Of a stretch of 64,000 bases of DNA, positions 9,900 to 20,151 are shown one piece after another; within the stretch, counting starts at the first letter, position 1; each line of letters begins with the position of its first letter. The notes under the pieces are model-generated. The model worked only from the letters and a program-made list of their open reading frames with translations. It was not told the origin of the DNA and searched no databases. The stretch covers positions 4,097,042-4,161,041 of the forward strand of contig NZ_AP027732.1 in NCBI RefSeq assembly GCF_030296615.1, read 5' to 3'. A program made the translations under genes and the position numbers. This DNA is from Frondihabitans sucicola. GTDB lineage: Bacteria > Actinomycetota > Actinomycetes > Actinomycetales > Microbacteriaceae.

Positions 9900-11558
9900 A
9901 TGCCACGTCGCCACGTCCTAGCCGTCTCGATCGTCGCGGGAGGCCTGGCCCTGACGCTGGGCACCGCCGGGACCGCCTTCGCCCACCCGGGTTCGGGCCA
10001 CGGAGGCCCCGCCGTGGCGAAGGGGGACTCCTACCTGGTCACGGCCGGCACGAGGCTCTCGTCGCGCGGAAGCGTGCTCGACAACGACTCGGGCTCCGCG
10101 ACCATCGTGTCGCACACGACCACCAAGCACGGCACCCTGTCGTTCCGGCAGGACGGCTCATTCACCTACGTGCCGGACCCCGGCTTCACGGGCGTCGACT
10201 CGTTCGACTACACGACGAACGACGCCGTGAAGCTCTACAGCACCGAGCTGAAACCGCTGGCCACCATCGGTGGAGTGAAGATCACCGGCGGCGCGTACGG
10301 CTCGTCGTTCACGCCTGTGCCCGGCTCGACCACGGAGTTCTACGGTCTGACCGACCGCGGGCCGAACGTCACGGCCCCGGACGGAACGACCAAGGTCGAA
10401 CCGTTGCCCTCCTTCGATCCTGCGATCGGAAAGTTCAGGCTGGTCGGCACGAAGGCCGTCCTGGAGAGGAAGATTCCGCTGCGGGCGGCGAACGGCCACG
10501 GGTACAACGGCCTCGTCAGCACGGAGGCATCGACGGGCGAGACGATCGAAGACCTGAACGGTACGGTCCAGCCGAAGAGCCCCTACGGCTACGACTCCGA
10601 GGGCCTCGTGGCTCTGAAGGACGGCACCTTCTGGGTCTCCGACGAGTACGGCCCGTACATCACCCACTTCGACCACACCGGCCGGCAGATCGGCCGCCTG
10701 TCGCCGTTCGACGGAACGCTGCCCAAAGAGCTGGCCCAGCGCGTGCCGAACAAGGGCATGGAAGGCCTGACCGTCACGCCGGACGGCAAGACACTGGTCG
10801 GCATCATGCAGTCGGCGCTTCAGACACCCGACCTCACGGCGAAGCCCGCCAAGGTCGCCCCGCTGCGGATCGTGACCTACGACCTGCGCACCCGCGCGAC
10901 GCACGAGTACCTCTACCTGCTCACGGATCCTGCGAAGAACTCCGGCGCGGTCAGCGAGATCACGGCGCTGTCGAGCACGAGGTTCGTCGTCGACGAGCGC
11001 GACGGGGCCTTCGAGCCGGACGCGTTCAAGAACCTCTACGAGATCGACCTCGCCAAGGCCACCGACGTCGGGCCGTCGTCTCGCGTCGCCGGTACGACCT
11101 ACGACGCCGCGAAGGGCGGGCTCCTCGTCGGGTCCGAGCACCAGTCGATCGAGGCGTTCGCCGGCGACAGCGACACCGCGACGGCGACCGCCGCCCTCGC
11201 CGGCGTCGGCATCACCCCCACCACGAAGAAGCTCGACGTCGACCTCGGCGGCCTCCTCACGAAACTCGACCCGACCGGCGGATTCTTCGGCCACGACAAG
11301 GTCGAGGGCGTCGCGACGACCGACGGCGGCAAGACGCTGATCGTCTCGAACGACAACGACTTCGGGATCGACGGCGTGGCCAACGCGGCCGCCCCGTACA
11401 CGCTGCACGCGAAGATCCTGCCGGATGGCACGCAGGACGACGGTCAGTACCTCGCGATCGACACCACCAAGCTGAACGACGCTTCGAGTTCGACCACCGT
11501 GCAGCTCTTCGTCACCCCGAAGGACGTGCACGGGTTCCACGAGGGAGACACGCCTTAG
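9900..11558 (+). CDS. Secreted esterase-like activity of phytase family protein
   Basis: A 552-aa exported protein. Residues 1-28 form a signal peptide (RRH, hydrophobic core, AFA-H cleavage). Residues 42-105 look like a cadherin/Ig-like repeat (GSFTYVPDPGFTGVDSFDYTTND). The rest matches the phytase-like esterase beta-propeller family (GLTDRGPN, YDSEGLVALKDGTFWVSDEYGPYI, NKGMEGLTVTPDG). The His-rich HPGSGHGG after the signal peptide is a minor oddity. Such proteins may release phosphate or hydrolyse phosphoesters outside the cell. ATG 9900 is preceded by GAAGGGGAT, a usable ribosome site. Confidence 0.8.
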   Translation: MPRRHVLAVSIVAGGLALTLGTAGTAFAHPGSGHGGPAVAKGDSYLVTAGTRLSSRGSVLDNDSGSATIVSHTTTKHGTLSFRQDGSFTYVPDPGFTGVDSFDYTTNDAVKLYSTELKPLATIGGVKITGGAYGSSFTPVPGSTTEFYGLTDRGPNVTAPDGTTKVEPLPSFDPAIGKFRLVGTKAVLERKIPLRAANGHGYNGLVSTEASTGETIEDLNGTVQPKSPYGYDSEGLVALKDGTFWVSDEYGPYITHFDHTGRQIGRLSPFDGTLPKELAQRVPNKGMEGLTVTPDGKTLVGIMQSALQTPDLTAKPAKVAPLRIVTYDLRTRATHEYLYLLTDPAKNSGAVSEITALSSTRFVVDERDGAFEPDAFKNLYEIDLAKATDVGPSSRVAGTTYDAAKGGLLVGSEHQSIEAFAGDSDTATATAALAGVGITPTTKKLDVDLGGLLTKLDPTGGFFGHDKVEGVATTDGGKTLIVSNDNDFGIDGVANAAAPYTLHAKILPDGTQDDGQYLAIDTTKLNDASSSTTVQLFVTPKDVHGFHEGDTP

Positions 11559-11570
11559 ACCTCGCCCGGA

Positions 11571-11617
11571 TGGCCCGTTCTGTCGCGTCCCTCGCGGGCG
11601 GGCGACAGAAGGGGCCA
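11571..11617 (+). terminator. Hairpin terminator, GGCCCGTTCTGTCG family
   Basis: TGGCCCGTTCTGTCGC (11571-11586) pairs with 11602-11617 with one mismatch, 13 bases after the stop of the esterase gene and before the lactate regulator. Same stem family as the hairpins at 4691 and 30090. Confidence 0.65.
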
Positions 11618-11661
11618 TTTCGCGGTGCCCATCAGTCGCCGATTGTCTAGCAATGCGCTAG

Positions 11662-11674
11662 ATTGTCAGACAAT
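11662..11674. promoter_or_regulatory. FadR-type operator overlapping the lldR start codon
   Basis: ATTGTCAGACAAT is a perfect 13-bp palindrome and contains TTGT-N3-ACAA, which fits the T-N-G-T-N3-A-C-N-A pattern known for FadR-subfamily GntR regulators. Its last two bases are the first two of the regulator's ATG (11673). A second, looser ATTGTCTAG copy lies about 20 bp upstream. Autoregulation by the following gene is the natural inference. Confidence 0.6.
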
Positions 11675-12343
11675 GGACGACAACGAGGTTGCACGGGTGC
11701 CGGCGGCTGTCGCCGAGGCACTTCGTTCCGACGTCCTGGCCGTGCACATCCACCCCGGCGACGCCGTCACCGAAGCAGCCGTCGCCGCGCGCTTCGGCAT
11801 CTCCCGCCCCACGGCCCGCATCGCCATTGACCAGCTCGTGCGGGCCGGCCTGCTCCGGCGAGAGGCGAACCGCGGTGCGCGCGTGCCGACCCTGAGTCGG
11901 CCCGACATCGTCGACCTCTACGACAACCGCGCACTGGTCGAGGGGGCCGCCCTCTCGGCGCTGGCCACCCGCGGTTCCGTGCCGCCCGACGCGATCCTGC
12001 ACAACCGCGCCCTCGCGACCGCCCCCGACGACGCGCCGTTCGCCGCCGACGACATCGCGTTCCACCGCGCTCTCGTCACGGCGCAGTCGAGCCCCGCCTG
12101 ACCCGGATGCACGAGAGCCTCATGGGCGAGATCGAGCTCTGCATCGGCCAGGTGCAGGCGAACGCCCTCTGGCCTCCGGCCGACATCGCGGCCCAGCACG
12201 CGCACATCCTCGAGGCGGTGGTCGCCGGTGATCCTGCCGTCGCCTCCCGGCTCGTCCGCGAGCACATCCAGACCTCCCGCGATCGACTGCTCGCGCACGT
12301 CGATGCGGCCACGCTCCACCACGACCGGAAGGCACCGCAATGA
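11673..12343 (+). CDS. lldR: FadR-family GntR regulator of lactate use (LldR-like), frameshifted as sequenced
   Basis: GntR regulator with an N-terminal winged helix ([23 protein letters not shown]) and a FadR-type all-helical sensor domain ([14 protein letters not shown] ... [28 protein letters not shown] end). Start ATG 11673 was chosen over an upstream in-frame ATG because homology begins there. The frame breaks at a C4 run (12092-12095); a fifth C joins SSP to [15 protein letters not shown]. The end overlaps the lactate dehydrogenase start as ATGA. Role inferred from family and from that neighbour: repression relieved by L-lactate. About 223 aa when repaired. Confidence 0.8.
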
Positions 12344-13578
12344 CGCAGCGACAGTTCCCGAAGCCCCAAGAGCTTCTCGAGTACATGCAGTTCAAGAAGC
12401 CCGACCTCGACTTCAAGCGCAACCGCCTGCAATCCGCCCTCACGATCGCCGACCTGCGCTCGATCGCCAAGCGCCGCACGCCGAAGGCTGCGTTCGACTA
12501 CACCGACGGATCCGCCGAGGGCGAGATCTCGATCACGCGGGCGCGCCAGGCGTTCGAAGACGTGGAGTTCCACCCGCAGGTGCTGCGCGACGTGGCCGAG
12601 GTCGACACGACTGCGACCGTCTTCGGCGAGACGTCGAAGCAGCCGTTCGGGATCGCGCCGACCGGTTTCACGCGACTGATGCAGACCGAGGGCGAGACGG
12701 CCGGCGCCGGCGCCGCCAACGCCGCCGGGATCCCCTTCTCGCTCTCCACCCTCGGAACCACCTCGATCGAGGCGGTGAAGGCCACGAATCCCGACGGCCG
12801 CAACTGGTTCCAGCTCTACGTCATGCGGGAGCGCGAGATCTCCTACGGGCTCGTCGAGCGCGCCGCCGCGGCAGGATTCGAGACGCTCTTCTTCACCGTC
12901 GACACACCGGTGGCGGGCGCTCGCCTCCGCGACAAGCGCAACGGGTTCTCGATACCGCCGCAGCTCACCCCCGGCACCGTCCTGAACGCGATCCCGCGCC
13001 CGTGGTGGTGGATCGACTTCCTGACCACTCCCAAACTCGAATTCGCCTCGCTGTCGTCGACCGGCGGAACGGTCGGCGAGCTGCTCGACGCCGCGATGGA
13101 CCCGACGATCAGCTTCGACGACCTCAAGGTGATCCGCGAGCTCTGGCCAGGAAAACTCGCGATCAAGGGCGTGCAGAGCGTGGAAGACGCGAAGAAGTTC
13201 GCCGACTTCGGCGTCGACGGCATCGTGCTGTCGAACCACGGCGGGCGCCAGCTCGACCGGGCGCCGATCCCGTTCCACCTGCTGCCGTCGGTGGTTCGCG
13301 AAGTGGGGCAGGATCTCGACGTCATCGTCGACACCGGAATCATGAACGGCGCCGACATCGTCGCCTCGATCGCGCTCGGCGCCTCGTTCACCCTGGTCGG
13401 CCGCGCCTACCTGTACGGCCTGATGGCCGGCGGTCGAGCCGGTGTCGACCGGATGATCGCGATCCTGTCGGATGAGATCACGCGCACCATGAAGCTGCTC
13501 GGGGCCCACTCGCTCGAGGAGCTCACCCCGAGCCACGTCACCCAGCTGGAGCGCCTGGCGCCCCGGGCACGGAGCTAG
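12340..13578 (+). CDS. lldD: L-lactate dehydrogenase (FMN-dependent alpha-hydroxy-acid oxidase family)
   Basis: A 412-aa FMN enzyme of the LldD/glycolate-oxidase family that oxidises L-lactate to pyruvate, passing electrons to quinone. Family blocks are visible: [12 protein letters not shown] near residue 50, [23 protein letters not shown], the active-site [14 protein letters not shown] (catalytic His), and the FMN phosphate loop [18 protein letters not shown]. Length is slightly above the usual 380-400. Coupled to the regulator by a four-base overlap. A strong hairpin follows at 13637. Confidence 0.9.
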   Translation: MTQRQFPKPQELLEYMQFKKPDLDFKRNRLQSALTIADLRSIAKRRTPKAAFDYTDGSAEGEISITRARQAFEDVEFHPQVLRDVAEVDTTATVFGETSKQPFGIAPTGFTRLMQTEGETAGAGAANAAGIPFSLSTLGTTSIEAVKATNPDGRNWFQLYVMREREISYGLVERAAAAGFETLFFTVDTPVAGARLRDKRNGFSIPPQLTPGTVLNAIPRPWWWIDFLTTPKLEFASLSSTGGTVGELLDAAMDPTISFDDLKVIRELWPGKLAIKGVQSVEDAKKFADFGVDGIVLSNHGGRQLDRAPIPFHLLPSVVREVGQDLDVIVDTGIMNGADIVASIALGASFTLVGRAYLYGLMAGGRAGVDRMIAILSDEITRTMKLLGAHSLEELTPSHVTQLERLAPRARS

Positions 13579-13636
13579 CGCCGCGCGCGCCTCCGTCCCG
13601 CCCGCCCCTCCGTCCCGCCACCCTCCGCCCGCCCTC

Positions 13637-13719
13637 CAGAAATCGAAGGGGATTTTCGGCGGCGGCCCGTCGCCATGCGGCGAAACGGGCCGTCGGGCGA
13701 AAATCCCCTTCGATTTCTG
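13637..13719. terminator. Long hairpin between lldD and rhaB, repeated element
   Basis: Between the convergent lactate dehydrogenase and rhamnulokinase genes, 13637-13658 and 13698-13719 form a perfect 22-bp stem with core GAAATCGAAGGGGATTTTC. A GC-rich inner hairpin (GGCCCGT/ACGGGCC) lies inside. The same core, GAAATCGAAGGGGATT, reappears at 63983 at the window end. It is positioned as a bidirectional terminator; its repetition suggests a dispersed family. The remaining 13579-13776 gap holds C-rich sequence and nothing else I can see. Confidence 0.65.
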
Positions 13720-13776
13720 CAGGGGTAGGGCAGAAGAGAGGGACGGACGGCGGGCAGCTCCGAGCGGAGCGACCGC

Positions 13777-15224
13777 TCAGCGCAGGGACGGCTCGTACCG
13801 CACGGGCGGGTAGGCCGCCCGCACGAGGGCGCGCAGCGACTCGAGGCTGCCGGTCACGAGGCCGGCGGCCCGCGCCTGCACCAGCACGTTGCCGATGGCG
13901 GTGGCCTCGACGGGCCCGGCGAGGACGGTGCGCCCGGTGCGGTCGGCGGTGAGCCGGCAGAGCAGTTCGTTCTGCGAGCCTCCCCCGACGACGTGCACCG
14001 TCGTGATCCTGCGACCCGACAGCGTCTCCGCCTCGTCGAGGGTGCGCGCGTACGCCGCGGCGAGCGATTCGAGGATGCTGCGGACGATCTCGGCCCGGGT
14101 CGAGGGGGTTCCACGTCGTGTTCGACGCACCACTCGTGGATCCTGAGCGGCATGTCTCCCGGGGGTGTGAACCGCTCGTCGGCCGCATCGAAGACGGCCA
14201 CTTCACCGGAGACCGATGCGGCGGCGGCCAGCAGTGACGCGAGATCGCTGGAGCGCGATGCGTCGGAGGCTGCTGCGTCCCAGGTGCGCATCGACTCGCT
14301 CAGCAGCCACAGCCCCGAGATGTTCTTGAGGAATCGGACCCTCCCGTCGACGCCGCCCTCGTTGGTGAAGTTCGCCTGTCTCGCCGGCGGGGTCACGATC
14401 GGCTTCGCGACCTCGAGCCCGACCAGCGACCAGGTCCCGCTCGAGATGTAGGCGGAGTGCTCGTCGTCGAGGGGCACGCCGACCACGGCCGAGGCCGTGT
14501 CGTGCGAGCCGACAGTCGTCACGGGGATGGCGCGGCCGCCGCCGAGCGCCGGGGCGAGCGACGGGAGGAGTGCGCCGATCGTGGTGCCGGGGTCGACGAG
14601 AGGTGCGAAGAGGCCGGGTGGGACGCCGACGGCGGAGAGGATCGCAGGATCCCACCCGCCGCTCACCGGCGACAGCATCCCCGTGGTCGACGCGTTCGTC
14701 CGCTCGGTGACCTCGACGCCGGTCAGCCAGCGCCCGATCAGGTCGGGCACGAGCAGAGCGCGGTCGGCGAGGCCCAGCGTGCCGGCGTCTCGGTCGGCGG
14801 CGAGCTGGAACACGGTGTTGAACGGCAGGTGCGCCAGCCCGGTCCGCCGGTAGAGCTCGTCCGCCGGGAGTGCAGCGTGCACGGCGGGCACGGCAGCCGC
14901 GTTCCGGTCGTCGCGGTAGTGGTACGGCAGCCCGATCAGCCTGCCCTGTCGCAGCAGCCCGTAGTCGACCGCCCAGGAGTCGACTCCGATGGAGGCGATT
15001 TCAGGATCGATCCGGCTCGCCTGGGCGAGCCCCTCGCCGATGGCGGCCCACAACCCGAGGATGTCCCAGTGCAAGCCGGTGCTGCCCGAGCCCTCGGGCA
15101 CGGTCACCGGCCGGTTCGGGAACCGCGCCACGTGCTGCAGACGCACGTCGTTCGGGGAGACGACGCCGAGGATGACCCGGCCGCTCGTCGCTCCGAGGTC
15201 GACGGCGGCGACGGAGGTGGTCAC
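13777..15224 (-). CDS. rhaB: Rhamnulokinase, frameshifted as sequenced
   Basis: FGGY-family sugar kinase that phosphorylates L-rhamnulose at O1. Visible features: ATP-binding AVDLGATSGRVILG at the N-terminus, substrate region IASIGVDSWAVDYGLL, TVGSHDTASAVVGVP in the middle, and VHVVGGGSQNELL adenosine-binding loop near the C-terminus. Start is GTG 15224, right after the aldolase stop. The frame breaks at a G5 run (14104-14108, five C on the coding strand); one more C joins EHDVEPP to STRAEIV. About 482 aa when repaired. Last gene of the rhaI-rhaD-rhaB operon. Confidence 0.88.
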
Positions 15225-15229
15225 GACGC

Positions 15230-17277
15230 CTACCGCAGGAACGCGGCGGCGACGCCCGCGTCGACGGGGATGTGCAGCCCGGTCGTGTGCGACAGGTCGC
15301 CCGCCGTCAGCACGAACACGGCGTTCGCCACGTTCTCGGGCAGCACCTCGCGCTTGAGCAGGGTGCGCTGCGCGTAGTACGCGCCGAGCTCCTCCTCCGG
15401 CACCCCGTAGACCGCGGCGCGCTTGGCACCCCAGCCCCCGGCGAAGATGCCGGAGCCGCGCACCACCCCGTCGGGGTTGATGCCGTTGACCTTGACGCCG
15501 TACTCGCCGAGTTCGGCTGCGAGCAGCCGCACCTGGTGCGCCTGGTCGGCCTTCGTGGCCGAGTAGGCGATGTTGTTCGGTCCGGCGAAGACGGAGTTCT
15601 TCGACGAGATGTAGATGATGTCTCCGCCCAGTTGCTGGTCGATCAGCACCTTCGCCGCGGCTCGGGAGACGAGGAACGACCCCTTGGCCATCACGTTGTG
15701 CTGGAGGTCCCAGTCGGCGACGGTCGTCTCGAGCAGGCTCTTGGACAGCGACAGTCCGGCGTTGTTGACGACGAGGTCGAGACCGCCGAACGCGAGCAGG
15801 ACCTCCTGGATGCCGGCGGCGATCTCGTCCTCGCTGGTGACGTTCGCCTGCACGCCGATCGCCACGTCGGTCGAGCCCAACTCGGCGGCGGCGGCTTGTG
15901 CCTTCTCCAGGTCGAGGTCGGCGATGGCGACGACCGCCCCTCCCCGGCGAGCCGCGTGGCGATGGCTTTGCCGATGCCGCTGGCGGCGCCGGTGACGAGG
16001 GCGATGCGACCGGCGAGGGGCTTCGGCTTCGGGCGGCGCTGCAGTTTGGCTTCTTCGAGCGCCCAGTACTCGATCCGGAACTTCTCCGACTCGTCGATCG
16101 GCGCGTAGGTCGAGATGGCCTCGGCACCGCGCATCACGTTGATCGCGTTGACGTAGAACTCACCCGCGACCCGGGCGGTCTGCTTGTCGGCCCCGTACGA
16201 GAACATGCCGACGCCCGGAATGAGGACGATCGCAGGATCCTGCCCGCGGATCGCCGGCGAATCGCTCGTCGCGTAGCGGTCGTAGTACGCCTTGTAGTCG
16301 GCGCGGTACTCCTCGTGCAGCACTTTGAGTCGCTCCAGGGACTCCTCGACGGAGGCCGTCGCCGGCAGGTCGAGCACGAGAGGCTTGACCTTGGTGCGCA
16401 GGAAGTGGTCGGGGCACGACGTGCCGAGGGCCGCGAGCCGCCGGTGCTCGGTGCTCCCGAGGAAGTCCAGGACGCGCTGGTCGTCGGTGAAGTGCCCGAC
16501 CTGTGCGCGGTCGGTCGAGACCAGCCCGCGGAGGACGGGAGCCAGGGCGGCGGCCTTCTCGCGCCGTTCCCCGGAGGACAGGCGCTCGTAGCCCGGCAGG
16601 TCGGGGCCGAACGGTTCGGGACTCCCGTGCTCGGCGATGTACGCCGCGGCGGTCTCGATGATCCAGAGGGAGTTCGCCTCGGCCTGCTCGGACGTGTCGC
16701 CCCAGGCCGTGATGCCGTGGCCGCCGAGAATCGTGCCGATGGCGTCGGGGTGAGCCGCCCTGATGTCGGCGATGTCCTGACCGAGCTGCCAGCCCGGTCG
16801 ACGCCACGGCACCCACACGACCTTGTCACCGAAGATCGTGCTCGTGAGGGCCTCGCCGTCCGCCGACGTGGCGATGGCGATTCCCGAGTCGGGGTGGAGG
16901 TGGTCGACGTGCGCGGCGTCGACCAGCCCGTGCATCGCGGTGTCGATCGAGGGCGCGGCGCCGCCCTTTCCGTGCAGGGTGTAGTCGAAGGCCGCGACCA
17001 TCTCGTCTTCGCGGTCGACCCCCGGATAGACGTTCGCGAGGGCGCGGAGGCGGTCGAGGCGGAGCACGGCCAGGCCGCTCTCGGTCAGCGTGCCCAGGTC
17101 GCCGCCGGAGCCCTTCACCCAGAGGAGCTCGACGGGCTCGCCGGTCACCGGATCGATCCCCGTGCCCTTGGCCGACGTGTTGCCGCCCGCGTAGTTGGTG
17201 TTCGCCGGGTCGGCGCCGAGACGGTTCGAGCGGGCGATCAGGTCGTGCGCCGTGTTCGTGTGCGTGGAGGTGGTCAT
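15230..17277 (-). CDS. rhaD: Bifunctional rhamnulose-1-phosphate aldolase / lactaldehyde dehydrogenase-reductase, frameshifted as sequenced
   Basis: Two-domain enzyme of about 680 aa typical of actinobacteria and alphaproteobacteria. Residues 1-420 are a class II aldolase (YAGGNTSAKGTG, zinc ligands in HVDHLHPDS) that splits rhamnulose 1-phosphate. The rest is a short-chain dehydrogenase (TGAASGIGKAIA, NNAGLSLS, catalytic YSATK) acting on lactaldehyde. The frame breaks inside the Rossmann motif at a C4 run (15947-15950); one extra base gives GEGGAVVAIADLDLE. ATG 17277 lies three bases after the isomerase stop, so the operon is tightly packed. Confidence 0.9.
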
Positions 17278-17280
17278 CGG

Positions 17281-18447
17281 TCAGGCGCTCCAGCTCAGCT
17301 GCTTGCCGCCCACGCGCTCGGCGGCGAGCTTCTCCTGATGCCCCGACTCGGCGTACGCCTTCATCGGGTCGGCCGGGAGTCCGCGCCCCTCGCGCCAGTC
17401 GGCCAGAGCGGGGCGGACATCGGTGTAGAAGGCGTCCATCAGCACGCCGTTGGCGCCGAGGACGTCGTGAGCGGCCTGCGCCGCAGCCAGAGCAGGACGG
17501 TCGACGAGCAGGGCGCGCGCGGTCATCTCCTGGACGTTCAACACCGAGCGGATCTGACCCGGGATCTTGTCTTCGACGTTGTGGCACTGGTCGAGCATGA
17601 ACTGCACCGGCGAGTCGACATCGAGGCCGCCGCCGTTGATCACCTCGAACAGGATGCGGAACAGCTGGAACGGGTCGGCCGCCCCCACGATCAGGTCGTC
17701 GTCGGCGTAGAAGCGCGAGTTGAAGTCGAAGGAGCCGAGCTTGCCGAGACGCAGCAGCTGCATGACGATGAACTCGATGTTCGTGCCCGGCGCGTGGTGG
17801 CCGGTGTCGAGGCACGTGTACGCCTTCGGCCCCAGCGCCGAGACCTGGGCGAAGCTGGTGCCCCAGTCGGGGACGTCCGTGTGATAAAACGCCGGCTCGA
17901 AGAACTTGTACTCGAGTACGAGGCGCTGGTCGTCGCCGAGCTGTGCGTAGATCTCCTGCAGCGACGTGGCGAGGTTGTCCTGGCGGGCGCGCAGGCTGTC
18001 CTGACCGGGGTAGTTGGTGCCGTCGGCCAACCAGATCTTGAGGTCGCGGGACCCGGTCGCCGTCATGATCTCGAGACAGCGGAGGTGGTGGTCGATCGCC
18101 TTGCGGCGGACGGCGGCGTCCGAGTGGGCGAGGCTTCCGAACTTGTACTCGTCGTCTTGGAACGTGTTCGAGTTGACCGTGCCGAGCTCGACGCCGAGCC
18201 CGTTCGCGTAGGCGCGCAGCGCCGCCCAGTCGTCGACGAGATCCCACGGGATGTGGAGCGCGACGGCGGGGGCGAGCCCGGTGAGCTCGTGGACCTTGGC
18301 GGCGTCGGCGATCTTCTCCTCGGGGCTGCGCGGTGTGCCCGGCGTGCCGAAGACCTTGAAGCGCGTGCCGGAGTTACCGAAGGCCCAGCTCGGAAGCTCG
18401 ATGGCCTGCCGCTCGAGGGCGGGCGCGATGTCGGCGAAGGAAGTCAT
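17281..18447 (-). CDS. rhaI: L-rhamnose isomerase
   Basis: About 388-aa isomerase of the RhaI (non-RhaA) type, a TIM barrel that converts L-rhamnose to L-rhamnulose with divalent metal. Conserved metal-site segments include HIPWD, LEYKFFEPAFYHTDVPDWGTS, CLDTGHHAPGTNIEF and DFNSRFYADDDL. The frame opens with TTG at 18471 and has ATGs at 18453 and 18447. AGGA about six bases before the 18447 ATG makes that my choice. First gene of the rhamnose operon, and divergent from the LacI regulator, with operator-like palindromes just upstream. Confidence 0.9.
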   Translation of the reverse strand: MTSFADIAPALERQAIELPSWAFGNSGTRFKVFGTPGTPRSPEEKIADAAKVHELTGLAPAVALHIPWDLVDDWAALRAYANGLGVELGTVNSNTFQDDEYKFGSLAHSDAAVRRKAIDHHLRCLEIMTATGSRDLKIWLADGTNYPGQDSLRARQDNLATSLQEIYAQLGDDQRLVLEYKFFEPAFYHTDVPDWGTSFAQVSALGPKAYTCLDTGHHAPGTNIEFIVMQLLRLGKLGSFDFNSRFYADDDLIVGAADPFQLFRILFEVINGGGLDVDSPVQFMLDQCHNVEDKIPGQIRSVLNVQEMTARALLVDRPALAAAQAAHDVLGANGVLMDAFYTDVRPALADWREGRGLPADPMKAYAESGHQEKLAAERVGGKQLSWSA

Positions 18448-18470
18448 TTCCATTTCCTGTCTCGTTGTCA

Positions 18471-18544
18471 ATGAATCGTTTCATGCTAGTCCGCTCCGAC
18501 AGCGCCGTCCAGAGAAATCTCCGACCTCTGATGAATCGTTACAC
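18471..18544. promoter_or_regulatory. Two LacI-type operator-like sites between rhaI and its regulator
   Basis: ATGAATCGTTTCAT at 18471-18484 and ATGAATCGTTACAC at 18531-18544 are near-palindromes centred on CG, the hallmark of LacI-family operators. They begin exactly 60 bp apart in the divergent promoter region. The first lies immediately before the rhaI start region, which suits repression of the rhamnose operon. The pair could support looping. Confidence 0.65.
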
Positions 18545-18651
18545 GGTGTCCGGGCGATGAGTACTGCGGCAGAGGCCGAACCGGGCATAATCAGCGAAGG
18601 TCCGCGCATCAGCGCCCCCACCCGAACATCGCCGACCTGAGAGGACCCACC

Positions 18652-19662
18652 GTGGCAACCGTCAGCGTCCGCGACGTCGCCGCCCTCGCCGGGGTGTCCG
18701 TCGGCACGGTCTCCAACGTCCTCAATCGCCCCGAGAAGGTCTCGCCGAGCTCGGTCCAGCGCGTCCACGACGCCATCGACAAACTAGGCTTCGTGCGCAA
18801 CGACGCGGCCAGGCAGCTCCGGGCCGGCCGCAGCCACAGCTTCGGCCTCATCGTCCTCGACGCGGGCAACCCGTTCTTCACCGACCTCGCCCGAGGAGCC
18901 GAAGACCGCGCGGCCGCCGACGGCCTCTCGATCCTGCTCGGCAATTCGGGCAACGACCTCCGTCGCGAGGCGGCCTACCTCGACCTCTTCGAGACGCAGC
19001 GGGTGAGCGGTGTCCTGATCTCGCCCTTCGGCGAGCAGGTCGCCCGACTCGAGCGCCTCCGCGATCGGGGCATCCCCGCCGTCCTCGTCGACCGGGCGGC
19101 GCGGGGCACGTCGTTCTCGTCGGTATCGGTCGACGACGTCTCCGGGGGCAGGATCGCGGCCCAGCACCTGCTCGACATCGGCCGTCGCCGGCTCGCCTTC
19201 GTCGGCGGCCCCCGCTCGATCCGCCAGGTGTCCGATCGACTCTTCGGCGCGCACAGCGCCGTCGAGGCCACGGCCGGCGGCTCCATCGAGGTGGTCGCCA
19301 CCAGCGACCTCACCGTGCTCGAGGGCCGTCGGGCCGGAGCCGAGCTCGCGGCGCGGACTCCGGGCGATCGACCCGACGGCATCTTCTGCGCCAACGACCT
19401 CGTGGCGGTGGGCGTCCTGCAGGGGCTCGGGATCCTGGGCGGCATCCGCGTGCCCGACGAGATCGCCCTCATCGGTTACGACGACATCGCGTTCGCCCAG
19501 GCGACCGTCGTGCCGCTGTCGTCGGTGCGGCAGCCGTCGGGCCTCATCGGCCGCACCGGCCTGGAGCTCCTTCTCGCCGAGTCGTCCGACGGCCCGCCCG
19601 ACGAGCCGCAGCACATCGTGTATCAGCCCGAGCTCGTCGTGCGCGCCTCGACCGCCGTCTGA
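18652..19662 (+). CDS. LacI-family regulator of rhamnose genes
   Basis: A 336-aa LacI/GalR regulator. Residues 1-50 hold the HTH and hinge (VSVRDVAALAGVSVGTVSNVL), then a periplasmic-binding-protein-like sugar sensor (SHSFGLIVLDAGNPFF ... GIFCANDLVAVGVLQ ... IALIGYDDIAFAQA). GTG 18652 matches the family start and is preceded by GAGAGGA. Divergence from rhaI and the nearby operators point to control of rhamnose catabolism; the inducer is probably L-rhamnose or a derivative (inference). Confidence 0.87.
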   Translation: MATVSVRDVAALAGVSVGTVSNVLNRPEKVSPSSVQRVHDAIDKLGFVRNDAARQLRAGRSHSFGLIVLDAGNPFFTDLARGAEDRAAADGLSILLGNSGNDLRREAAYLDLFETQRVSGVLISPFGEQVARLERLRDRGIPAVLVDRAARGTSFSSVSVDDVSGGRIAAQHLLDIGRRRLAFVGGPRSIRQVSDRLFGAHSAVEATAGGSIEVVATSDLTVLEGRRAGAELAARTPGDRPDGIFCANDLVAVGVLQGLGILGGIRVPDEIALIGYDDIAFAQATVVPLSSVRQPSGLIGRTGLELLLAESSDGPPDEPQHIVYQPELVVRASTAV

Positions 19663-19772
19663 GCCCGTCCGCGCGCGGTGGCCGACGGAGTCGCTCCGGC
19701 GCGGGCGGTTTCACGCAGTCGCAGGCGGGTCGGCGCCGCCCCGCCCGCTCCTGCTCCCGCCCGCCCACGCCA

Positions 19773-20114
19773 TCAGGGTGCGGCCTCGAAGGGCCACTCG
19801 GCGCGAACCTCGACACGCCCGTAGCGCGCCATCGGGTGGCGCGACGCGATCTCCAGCGCCTCCTCGAGCGACTCGCACTCGAGCAGGTCGTAGCCGGCCA
19901 CCCACTCCTTGGTCTCCGCGAACGGGCCGTCGGTGACGATCACCTCGCCGTCCCGCTTGCGGACGGTCTTCGCCGTCTCCGGTGGCCGCAGGCGATTTCC
20001 GCCTCGCGAGATCCCGCGCCGGTCGTTGTCGGCGACCCAGACCTCGATGTCGTCGTCGGCGGGATCGTAGGCGGGTGCCTCGGGGTCGGTGCAGATGAAG
20101 AACAGGTAGCGCAC
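19773..20114 (-). CDS. YCII-related DGPF-domain protein
   Basis: A 113-aa small protein with the DGPF signature (VIVTDGPFAETKEWVAGYDLLE). These alpha-beta barrel proteins are encoded next to ECF42 sigma factors in many actinobacteria and are thought to work with them. GTG 20114 (VRYLFFICTDPE) is the homology-based start, preceded by GAGAGGATCC. It is the third gene of the sigma/DGPF/DGPF operon, 37 bases after the other DGPF gene. No catalytic role can be assigned. Confidence 0.85.
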   Translation of the reverse strand: MRYLFFICTDPEAPAYDPADDDIEVWVADNDRRGISRGGNRLRPPETAKTVRKRDGEVIVTDGPFAETKEWVAGYDLLECESLEEALEIASRHPMARYGRVEVRAEWPFEAAP

Positions 20115-20151
20115 GGTGGATCCTCTCGTGGTTTCGGTGGAGTGTTCGATC

